DNA of 64,000 nt from Lysobacter enzymogenes (GTDB lineage Bacteria > Pseudomonadota > Gammaproteobacteria > Xanthomonadales > Xanthomonadaceae), in assembly GCF_023617245.1 (NCBI RefSeq), contig NZ_CP067396.1, positions 5,545,001 through 5,609,000 of the forward strand. Reading direction: 5' to 3'. Of the stretch, positions 57,847 to 64,000 are shown one piece after another. A program made the translations under genes and the position numbers. Every line of letters starts with the position of its first letter. The first letter of the stretch is position 1. The notes beneath the pieces were generated by a model. The model saw only the letters and a list, made by a program, of their open reading frames with translations. It did no database searches and had not been told where the DNA came from.

Positions 57847-58389
57847 TCAGAAGGTCTTCGTCCAAGCCAGGATCAAATCCCAACGGCTCTTAACGTCGTC
57901 GCGTCCGGGAATCGGGAAGGATTTGGTCAGCACATGCGCGCTCATGTAGACATTGATGGTTCGGTCATTGACCTCCATCAGAATGTCGGGCGGACTGGTT
58001 TTACCCCCCTCAAAGCGGGCCCAATCTTCGTTGATATCCTCTTTGGGGACGTTATGCAGTACCCGCTGATCAGGGAATATGTCCCTGATGAGGTCGATTT
58101 CCGCGTATCGTTCCGCGCCGTCCAGCGGAGTCCACCGAACTTCAACCGGGCCGGGCGGCATATCTTCCGCCATGACGATGTAGCTGGCGGTCCAGCGCTC
58201 CTTCCAATCGGCTGATCGCGGCTGGCCGGACGCGCCATCAATTTCGTCGTCTAATGCGAACTGATGGTTGTCGAAGATGATGTTGCTGGCCAACGTGTTG
58301 TAGCAGCGAACGCCGAACGAGAACGCTTCGAAGGTCAACGGCCAAGGGAAGTCAGCCTGGACGTTGGCAGGGGGGGCGCCTTGAATCAT
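57847..58389 (-). CDS. Effector-associated protein, candidate immunity or partner (180 aa)
   Basis: It lies 14 bases upstream of the lipase effector and is probably co-transcribed. There is no signal peptide. The sequence is beta-rich with aromatic clusters (TLASNIIFDNHQFALDDEID; DLIRDIFPDQRVLHNVPKED). Family unknown. Cognate immunity proteins of such effectors are often secreted and located downstream, so the absence of a signal peptide leaves a chaperone or adaptor role equally possible. Confidence 0.55.
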   Translation of the reverse strand: MIQGAPPANVQADFPWPLTFEAFSFGVRCYNTLASNIIFDNHQFALDDEIDGASGQPRSADWKERWTASYIVMAEDMPPGPVEVRWTPLDGAERYAEIDLIRDIFPDQRVLHNVPKEDINEDWARFEGGKTSPPDILMEVNDRTINVYMSAHVLTKSFPIPGRDDVKSRWDLILAWTKTF

Positions 58390-58848
58390 TGCGGTATGTC
58401 CTGAGAGAAAAGTTTCGAATTCGGACGAAGCTCATCGCAACCGCGCACACCACCTGCACCGCGAGCGAGGCAGTTCGGGATTCTTGGTGCGCGGGAGAAA
58501 CAAGACATAACCGTCCGTGTTCAACTGTCGGGCCGTATCGCCCATCCTGGGCGATATGGAGTTGCTGCCGATTGGGCTCGATCATCCAAAGTGTGTTGCG
58601 GTCGGGGACGCCATCGTTGGCGTCTCCCTTAGGTCTGCGGTCTTGCCCGGCGAGATTGATCCGACGCGCGGGCCGGCGTCAAGCCTAATCGTGGTCGATG
58701 CGACGTAGTTAGCAGGTTGATCTTGGAAATTTCCAAGAAGATGTTAAATCCGCGCTCAATCGCTGCCATCTGGGCGTGCTTGTAGAGTCTCAGCGGACGA
58801 GATTCCAGAGCGGTAATTTCCGGCTCGGCTTCGGCGGGGAATCGATGT
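58390..58848. other. Intergenic region with shared palindrome
   Basis: About 460 bases with no convincing gene between divergent genes. Apart from the palindrome at 58721, no promoter or RNA structure stands out. Confidence 0.5.
58721..58738. promoter_or_regulatory. 18-bp palindrome shared with cyclase promoter
   Basis: TCTTGGAAATTTCCAAGA followed by a short spacer and TGTTAA matches the site at 19265-19284. It lies between the divergent effector-partner gene and the hypothetical gene at 58849, 330 bases from the former. Confidence 0.6.
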
Positions 58849-59172
58849 ATGCCACCAGGCCCGCCTCGCGTTGGACTGCCCCCGCTCCCGGCGCCGTGTG
58901 TCTGGGTGTGCCTGGAGCAGTGCCGGCCTGCCTCTACGGACTGCATCGCCATCGCCTGGGGACCGGGCGGAAGAATAGTGGCCACCGCGGGGCGAAGTAG
59001 CGGGAAGTCATGGACAGTTCTAGGCACCCATCGCGCGCTCCGCAGCACGCAGCACTACCGCGAGTTCACGAGCTACTCGACCGCCATGAGCTACCTCGCC
59101 GCCTGGGTGACCAAGTACGCGGATCAATTGATCGCGGAACTTCACACCACGCATTTGCAGTACCGAGACTGA
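58849..59172 (+). CDS. Hypothetical protein (107 aa)
   Basis: The frame is open with an ATG at 58849 but no strong ribosome site. Only its last 70 residues read as protein-like (SWTVLGTHRALRSTQHYREF, then SYSTAMSYLAAWVTKYADQL), so the true start may be downstream. It is followed after two bases by the next gene, which suggests an operon. Function unknown. Confidence 0.45.
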   Translation: MPPGPPRVGLPPLPAPCVWVCLEQCRPASTDCIAIAWGPGGRIVATAGRSSGKSWTVLGTHRALRSTQHYREFTSYSTAMSYLAAWVTKYADQLIAELHTTHLQYRD

Positions 59173-59174
59173 GT

Positions 59175-59483
59175 ATGAATCAGCCCGCACCAGCCGACCT
59201 CGGCATCTGTGTATCCCGCTACGAGTGCCGCTTGCGCACTCGTAGAGAACCGGCCGCCTACAACGACCAATCCTCCTTCGCGATCATCGAGGAAGTCCGC
59301 GAAAGGGACGAATGGGGCAACCCCGGGCGTCTAGTGCGCCGGAAGTTGCTGTCCGTCGAGGGGTCGTTCGGACCAACCTGGGCGGCACACCATCGATCGA
59401 AATATTCTGGTTGGCGGCTTGAGCTTGGCCCTCGCAGGGGACCACTGAGTTGGGCGGACGCGGCCGACCTGGTACCGGCCTGA
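59175..59483 (+). CDS. Hypothetical protein (102 aa)
   Basis: The ATG at 59175 follows GAGACTGAGT two bases after the upstream stop. The protein (ICVSRYECRLRTRREPAAYN; SAIIEEVRERDEWGNPGRLV-type wording) looks soluble, with an acidic-basic charge pattern. No family recognised. Confidence 0.5.
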   Translation: MNQPAPADLGICVSRYECRLRTRREPAAYNDQSSFAIIEEVRERDEWGNPGRLVRRKLLSVEGSFGPTWAAHHRSKYSGWRLELGPRRGPLSWADAADLVPA

Positions 59484-59631
59484 GGACGCTTTGTCTCTGG
59501 CTTCCGGCATATTTTTCTGACTCGGCAGTTGTGCATTCCATCTATTAACTACCGTTACGCTTTCCCCAGCGCGACGGGTGTAGGCTGGCGCATCAGTATC
59601 TAGGAAAGACACACAGGGGCGTGGTAGAACC

Positions 59632-60258
59632 ATGTTGCACAGTGAATTTGGGAAGGACCCGGCCAGCGTGGAGTTGCCGCGCGGGAAGTCGCTCTGGGGC
59701 GATGCACTCTTCTTCCGCGCTACGAGCGAACGTGAAGAAGCCGAATTGTTACGCAAGCAAATAGGTGAACGCCCGTACGCGGCGACAGGCACCGGCGAAA
59801 GCTGCGACCTGACGTTCTTGCGGCCCGGCGAGTGGGTGTTCGCGCCGTTCAAGGAGGCGCTCATCGCCGCTGTCACGCGGTGGGATCAGATCGGAATCAA
59901 GACGCGATGGTACGACTGGCGCGCGGACACGAGCGCAGTCCCTAGCTACGACGACTTCGTGAGCGATCACGCCGAGCGCCAGGAGCGTTTCGACAACAAT
60001 CGATTGACCGTGTTCGAGGCTCTGGACCACGTCACGTACACACCGGAGACCTTCACCGGCTACTGGCTCATCGAGAATCTGCCGATGGGGATGAGCATGT
60101 TGGACTGGTACGGCCCGCGATATCGCCATTGCATCAAGCGCGATGCGAAGCTCATTGAGGCGAAGTGCATCATGCAAGAGGCGACGTTCGACCATTGGCG
60201 CTACGCGCCACGGAAAGGCCTCAAGCTGCTTGACGGACGTCGAGGCGAGTGGCGTTAG
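59632..60258 (+). CDS. Hypothetical protein (208 aa)
   Basis: The ATG at 59632 is preceded by AGGGGCGTGG. The sequence is rich in aromatic and charged residues (ESCDLTFLRPGEWVFAPFKE; TYTPETFTGYWLIENLPMGM). No domain recognised. About 150 bases separate it from its upstream neighbour. Confidence 0.6.
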   Translation: MLHSEFGKDPASVELPRGKSLWGDALFFRATSEREEAELLRKQIGERPYAATGTGESCDLTFLRPGEWVFAPFKEALIAAVTRWDQIGIKTRWYDWRADTSAVPSYDDFVSDHAERQERFDNNRLTVFEALDHVTYTPETFTGYWLIENLPMGMSMLDWYGPRYRHCIKRDAKLIEAKCIMQEATFDHWRYAPRKGLKLLDGRRGEWR

Positions 60259-60303
60259 TCGGTACTGGCGCCCCAGACTCGCGATGCGACGGCCTAACTG
60301 AAA

Positions 60304-60684
60304 CTACTTGTTGGCACCATCGCGAAAAATGCGCTTGCTCTGCGCCACCAACTCTGGATCGAAAATTCTCGCGTTGATCCCTCGCAAAGTTCGCCCTTTC
60401 TTTCGTGGTACCCAATGGGTGATGCAGCCGCAGTCTCTGCAGCGAAGGAAGTCCACATTTCGGCCATTCCACGCATAGGCGTCTGTGAGCCCGGGGTCGG
60501 GCAGCTCCAGTACTTGGTCAGCTTCGACGTAGGCCCAAAGCACGCCATAGCGGCGGCATAGCGAGCAATTGCATTCGGTGATCGTCGGCGGGAATGCGCC
60601 GAGGACGACTTCTACCGTGCCGCAATGGCAAGTGCCACGGATCGCCGATTCGGTCACGACATTTCTCGCAAGGGAGGCTCTCAT
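60304..60684 (-). CDS. GFA family (CENP-V/GFA) protein
   Basis: A 126-residue protein with the zinc ligands of the GFA family: CHCG near residue 18, CNCSLC near 38, and CRDCGC near 82. The family was named for a glutathione-dependent formaldehyde-activating enzyme, but most members have no proven reaction. It is single and convergent with neighbours. Confidence 0.85.
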   Translation of the reverse strand: MRASLARNVVTESAIRGTCHCGTVEVVLGAFPPTITECNCSLCRRYGVLWAYVEADQVLELPDPGLTDAYAWNGRNVDFLRCRDCGCITHWVPRKKGRTLRGINARIFDPELVAQSKRIFRDGANK

Positions 60685-60789
60685 CCTACCGGCGTGTCGT
60701 TAAATTGCCGTCGCATGACACCTGGCGCCCACCGGGCTGAAGCCGATGCTGCTTGACAGGCGCATGGCCAGAGTCGGAATCTGGAAAGC

Positions 60790-61227
60790 ATGAACTTCAA
60801 TATCGACCAGCTTAGCCTACGAGAGCTGACATCCCTTCCTATTTCTGCGGAGAAGCGAAAACAGTTCCTATCAAATCGTCGCACCGCCGCTTCGGTGCGC
60901 CGGCAAGCGGTCGCCCTTGCCGAAAATCATGGCTACACGATAGAGGATCTCTTTGGCGAGCAGCCTGCAGCCTCGCCGACCCGGCGGAAAAGGCGCTCAC
61001 ACCGCAAGCCGATCAAGGTCGCGCCCAATTACCGCGACCCAGAAAACGAACGCAACACTTGGTCAGGCCGGGGAAGCATGCCGCGTTGGCTAGCCAAAAA
61101 GATCAGGTTCGGGCATGACGCTACTGATTTCTTGATTCCGGGCATCGCGAAACCCACCGCGCGCAAGACCAATTCCGTAGGCAAACGGACAGTCGTCAAG
61201 CAAAAGGACCTGCCGACCGTTGCCTGA
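60790..61227 (+). CDS. H-NS family nucleoid protein
   Basis: A 145-residue protein whose C-terminal region has the H-NS DNA-binding motif TWSGRGSMPRW at residues 90-100, following NYRDPENERN. The N-terminal coiled coil (LRELTSLPISAEKRKQFLSN) is shorter than in E. coli. H-NS-like proteins silence foreign AT-rich DNA. It lies in the right flank of the prophage. Confidence 0.85.
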   Translation: MNFNIDQLSLRELTSLPISAEKRKQFLSNRRTAASVRRQAVALAENHGYTIEDLFGEQPAASPTRRKRRSHRKPIKVAPNYRDPENERNTWSGRGSMPRWLAKKIRFGHDATDFLIPGIAKPTARKTNSVGKRTVVKQKDLPTVA

Positions 61228-61240
61228 CCAATGTGGGTAA

Positions 61241-61627
61241 CTACGGTGTCTTGGCCCGAGCCGCCGCTGGTTCAGCAACGAGCCGCTGCATGTCTTCGGA
61301 CGGAAGGACGATACCTTCCATCGTGAGGATGCGCTGGAATGTTCCGTCCGTGTTGAACACCAACATCACGCTCTTGGTCGAGCCCTTCACATTGCCTGTC
61401 CACATGCTCGCCTTCGTCACCACGTAGGTCCATGTATGTCCTATCACGCCACTCTGACCGACCTGCGTGCTGTCGGCTGGTCGACCTAGCAATTTCGTGG
61501 CTTCAGCCAAAGTGGTTTGGCCGATCTTCAACTGTGGCAAATTCGCCTCGTTGAAGTTCGAGCCAACGGTGGCTTTGAAACCACACATCAACAGCACGAG
61601 CAAAAAACAGCCGAGAATCCTTGTCAC
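61241..61627 (-). CDS. OmlA/SmpA-like outer-membrane lipoprotein
   Basis: A 128-residue protein with a signal peptide (MTRILGCFLLVLLMCG) and a lipobox-like LLMC with an unusual methionine at -1. The body matches the SmpA/OmlA pattern (LPQLKIGQTTLAEATKLLGR; SGVIGHTWTYVVT). Family members are structural lipoproteins; BamE is the best known. It converges with the H-NS-like gene across 13 bases. Confidence 0.75.
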   Translation of the reverse strand: MTRILGCFLLVLLMCGFKATVGSNFNEANLPQLKIGQTTLAEATKLLGRPADSTQVGQSGVIGHTWTYVVTKASMWTGNVKGSTKSVMLVFNTDGTFQRILTMEGIVLPSEDMQRLVAEPAAARAKTP

Positions 61628-61694
61628 TTGCTGCCTCCTGGATTAACAACCGATGCGGGCAATATTGAAAAAGGCCGCCTTTAAATCGGAGGCT

Positions 61695-62186
61695 TTATTT
61701 CGATGCCGAGCCAGAGCCCTTCGCAGTCTGGTCGAAGAGATTGGTCAACTCCTTCGCTATCGACAGCTCTTTACGAAGTTTGGCGCGCTTCACGAAAACC
61801 ATGATTACGAAGAAGACGCAGGCAAGTGCCGCCCAGTAGTTGTCTCTGTTGAACTGCCCCGCAATGATAAATAGAGGCAATGCAATTGCAATGAGTGTAT
61901 GAAGGTAGTTGAGGAAGTCTATATCAGCGTTAATTATCTCCGCCTTGTTTTTCAGCGCCAAGACCAGTCCAGTTGTTCGTGTGATGGAAAGCTCCTTACC
62001 TCGCAATCTCGCAAAGCCCGCAAGCTCCGAGAGGCACTTGGCGTAGAAGTCCTCGTCCTGCGAGATAAGATCTAGCTCAGTGAGCTTCGAGTTTTTACGC
62101 TGTCGCCTAAAGCGCCGTTGCTCTTCAAGATGCTCCTCGCGTCTGTGTCTGTACTGCACGATAAAGTCTTCGATCGGATCCGTCAT
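61695..62186 (-). CDS. Membrane protein of unknown function (163 aa)
   Basis: The ATG at 62186 (MTDPIEDFIVQYRHRREEHL) is chosen over a longer frame. The N-terminal half is charged, and two transmembrane segments lie near residues 95-135 (LHTLIAIALPLFIIAGQF; YWAALACVFFVIMVFV). The C-terminal tail is charged. No family recognised. A complex inverted-repeat region lies upstream. Confidence 0.6.
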   Translation of the reverse strand: MTDPIEDFIVQYRHRREEHLEEQRRFRRQRKNSKLTELDLISQDEDFYAKCLSELAGFARLRGKELSITRTTGLVLALKNKAEIINADIDFLNYLHTLIAIALPLFIIAGQFNRDNYWAALACVFFVIMVFVKRAKLRKELSIAKELTNLFDQTAKGSGSASK

Positions 62187-62300
62187 ACTCGATATCCGTG
62201 GTTTAGGTTTTGAGTCCTGGCAGGCATGTTGATAGCGAAAAAACCCGCTTGACAAGTCCACAGCTAACCCATTGATCCGTAAGACCCCGAAAATTGAAGT

Positions 62301-62394
62301 CTGTGGTTTTCGGTCCACAGCTGCGGAGAAAACGGAGAAAAAGTGGCGAAAATTTCGCCAAAATTGGCGCGTGCCGTTTTCTCCAAAACCACAG
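62301..62394. repeat. Asymmetric nested inverted repeat
   Basis: CTGTGGTTTT (62301) and GGAGAAAACGG (62325) are separated by 14 bases on the left, while their complements are adjacent on the right (62374-62394). In the centre is the palindrome TGGCGAAAATTTCGCCA (62344-62360). The whole can form a bulged hairpin in single strands or RNA. It lies in the gene-free stretch 62187-62699. Confidence 0.65.
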
Positions 62395-62699
62395 GCGCAC
62401 GACGAAAAGGCCGAAAATAAGGCGTTTTCGTAAGGTGCGGAGAGGCGGAGAAAGCCGTTTGACGTAACGGCGTGGTGGAGCCGCTAAACCCCGGCTCCAA
62501 CTCTCTATCGGGGCCGGCGGGGACGGTTGGGGGCCACTGAGGCCGCTACCGAGCAATTCTGACAGCCGGCTCTTCCAATGATCAGATGCCAGACGCGTGG
62601 TCTACTCCTGGCCGCCGGGGCGGCGGCGGCTACTCCGGGACCACCCCACCCGAGGGGACACCGCCCCATACCCGTGCCTAGCTCCCTCCGTCAAAAAGA

Positions 62700-63062
62700 T
62701 CAAGCGAAGTGCCAAAGGGCTGCGCCGATCGAACCGAGAATTCCGAGGACGAACAGAGCCGCTACAAGCAGCCAGAACATCCCGAACAGGAACAAGCCGG
62801 TCCGGCCAATGACATATGAGCCAGCAGCTACTGCTATTACCATCGCACTGAAGCGCACCGGCTTGGGCCAACCGGCGCCCAGGTCAAGGCCGTATACCAA
62901 CGACAAGACGACGACCACCGACAGGAACAAGCCTACGACGGCATAGAAGATCGAGAAATCGAACAGGCCGCGGGGAGCCGGCTCGTCCGCCCGCATAGCC
63001 TCCTCGGAGTCGTAGTAAGCAACGGTGCCATCAGACCGCCGCTTGGAGTACCTCGTCGCCAT
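62700..63062 (-). CDS. Small multi-pass membrane protein (120 aa)
   Basis: The ATG at 63062 (MATRYSKRRSDGTVAYYDSE) is chosen; the longer frame upstream is not protein-like. Three hydrophobic segments lie in the C-terminal two thirds (FYAVVGLFLSVVVVLSLVYG; VIAVAAGSYVIGRTGLFLFG; FWLLVAALFVLGILGSIG). No family recognised; possibly a DUF-type inner-membrane protein. Confidence 0.65.
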   Translation of the reverse strand: MATRYSKRRSDGTVAYYDSEEAMRADEPAPRGLFDFSIFYAVVGLFLSVVVVLSLVYGLDLGAGWPKPVRFSAMVIAVAAGSYVIGRTGLFLFGMFWLLVAALFVLGILGSIGAALWHFA

Positions 63063-63230
63063 CGCCGTATCGATCCATCGATAACTCGTCGTAACGCAGG
63101 TTACCCAGCTCCAGACGAAATCCACAGCCCCATACAAAGCACTGCGTCGCAAAAAAAGCAAGCGGGACCGGTTCTCGTCCACCCATCGGAACCGAGGCGC
63201 GTTCCGTACTTCGCCCCCCCCCGAGGGCAA

Positions 63231-63563
63231 TTAGTCCCGCGGCACCTCTCTGCGGAGATGCGAACTGACCTCGTTAACGGTCGGGATCAATTCGGCCACT
63301 TCGCATCCCAGCGCGAAGGCTAATTTCAGTAGCGTGAGAACCGTTGGGGCGGTCTTACCGTTCTCGACCATGCCCAACGCGGCTCGGTCCATCGGCACAC
63401 CGTAGGCCAGGTCGTCTTGGCTCATGCCCCTACGCAAGCGGACCTGCCTGATGCGCGCCCCGACTAGGACTAGAACTGGCGACGTTCCTGAGCGCCCAGG
63501 CCCCCGAGACGGCGTCGGCTTCGGCTTCTTTCGAATCAGGCCAGGCATCGAAGACTTCGACAT
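63231..63563 (-). CDS. XRE-family transcriptional regulator
   Basis: From ATG 63563 the product is 110 residues. The helix-turn-helix is IRQVRLRRGMSQDDLAYGVP with MDRAALGMVENGKTAPTVLT. The N-terminal extension is basic (LIRKKPKPTPSRGPGRS). Repeats in its upstream region suggest autoregulation. A toxin partner is not obvious nearby. Confidence 0.85.
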   Translation of the reverse strand: MSKSSMPGLIRKKPKPTPSRGPGRSGTSPVLVLVGARIRQVRLRRGMSQDDLAYGVPMDRAALGMVENGKTAPTVLTLLKLAFALGCEVAELIPTVNEVSSHLRREVPRD

Positions 63564-63620
63564 TGCGCAAATGTAGATCGATAGACGCAAGAGCGCCGCT
63601 GTCTTTTAGCCGGCGGCACC

Positions 63621-63700
63621 TACGCCGCATGTATTATAACGGCCGGTATTGAAACATGATGTATCAACACCGCATGTATGGATACCGCAGGTACTAGTAC
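63621..63700. promoter_or_regulatory. Tandem operator-like repeats upstream of XRE gene
   Basis: Units of the form ACCGCATGTAT, ACCGCAGGTAC and ACTGCCGGCTC occur at 63668, 63683 and 63698 (15-bp spacing), with CGCCGCATGTAT at 63623. They probably bind the XRE regulator upstream of its own gene. Confidence 0.45.
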
Positions 63701-63754
63701 TGCCGGCTCAAAGCCGCTTGTACGACGCCTGCACAACTGCGAGCGTTCCTCTAG

Positions 63755-64000
63755 TCAGTACACGTCTTTTCCGAAGCCTGCGGCGCGCGCCATCGCGATC
63801 AGCTCGGACTCCTTCTCGACACCGAGCTTCGCCAGCAGTCGCGATTTATGGCGTCGGACGGTAACCTCATCGATCCTGAGTCGGACCGCGATCTCCGCGT
63901 TGGAGAAACCCTCAGCAAGAAGCGTCAACACCTGCAGCAGTCGCCCTGAGATCTTCCCCAACTCGCTGGGTTCAAAGAGCGTCGCTCCCGCTAGGGAGTC
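63755..64000 (-). CDS. LuxR-type regulator, truncated by window
   Basis: The frame is open to the window end, so the N-terminus is missing. The visible part is a LuxR helix-turn-helix (LLTLLAEGFSNAEIAVRLRI-like: TLLAEGFSNAEIAVRLRIDE; VRRHKSRLLAKLGVEKESEL). The sequence before it (ATLFEPSELGK) fits a linker of a response regulator. It likely belongs to a two-component or quorum-type system outside the window. Confidence 0.8.
   Translation of the reverse strand, partial: DSLAGATLFEPSELGKISGRLLQVLTLLAEGFSNAEIAVRLRIDEVTVRRHKSRLLAKLGVEKESELIAMARAAGFGKDVY

Noticed and set aside
58722..58749. Possible dif/XerCD site ending ATGTTAAAT
   Set aside because: Only the XerD-like right end resembles dif; the left half is a palindrome unlike a XerC box.
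60255..60715. Integron attC-like GTTRRRY and RYYYAAC motifs around the GFA gene
   Set aside because: The two cores are in the inside-out order near 60260-60296 or over 400 bases apart, so no attC fold forms.
1..64000. tRNA, rRNA and CRISPR arrays
   Set aside because: No cloverleaf with a usable anticodon arm, no rRNA sequence and no regular repeat-spacer array was seen when reading the sequence by eye; a tRNAscan and CRISPR search would settle this.

Overview
The window is high-GC DNA that looks like a Xanthomonadaceae genome, probably Lysobacter-like. The clues are a large RHS toxin gene, a Tle1-like lipase with a tail resembling the Xanthomonadales type IV secretion signal domain, an H-NS family protein, and a lambdoid siphovirus prophage rich in small accessory genes. 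The genus is inferred from gene content, not measured.

Layout. (1) 1-4290: 3' part of an RHS/YD-repeat polymorphic toxin gene and its candidate secreted immunity gene, ending at a rightward terminator (4463-4490). (2) 4493-29867: leftward morphogenesis module. In transcription order it holds terminase small and large subunits, gpW-like joiner, portal, S49 protease with nested scaffold, decoration protein, capsid, tail-completion proteins, tail tube, a frameshifted tail chaperone pair, lysis genes (holin-like protein, lambda R-type endolysin, Rz), a membrane diguanylate cyclase, a small lipoprotein, tape measure, a membrane moron with its own terminator, the GTA-like tail-tip proteins and a fibre. 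(3) 29931-34496: small orphan genes on both strands. Seven of them are preceded by the same leader: paired TGTC boxes one helical turn apart, then an inverted repeat and the invariant 12-mer GAAGCGTTCATG. Leftward members end in a shared hairpin. (4) 34528-47695: leftward modification and replication genes: cytosine methyltransferase, ParB-methyltransferase fusion, HNH nuclease, RuvC-like resolvase, primase-helicase, two ParB-fold proteins, PD-(D/E)XK nuclease, Sak4-like ATPase and an AlpA-type HTH protein. A nested inverted repeat at 39755-39848 beside the primase is a candidate origin. (5) 47696-48512: divergent control region with CATAGAAA operators. (6) 48513-52627: rightward overlapping operon with a zinc-ribbon protein, DUF2924, two stand-alone degenerate serine-recombinase domains, a full large serine recombinase (probable integrase) and an HTH protein. 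(7) 52664-64000: probably host flank, with a lysine-tailed HTH protein, a 1450-residue lipase effector and partner gene, hypothetical genes, a GFA protein, an H-NS-like protein, membrane proteins, an XRE regulator and a partial LuxR regulator.

How it works together. The large serine recombinase at the right end probably integrates the phage. The AlpA-like gene opens the leftward replication operon, whose promoter region carries the CATAGAAA sites. Packaging, head, tail and lysis genes form one late leftward unit interrupted by morons. No S24-type CI repressor was recognised. The attachment cores were not identified, so the prophage borders (about 4.3-4.5 kb and 52.6-53.4 kb) are inferred from gene content.
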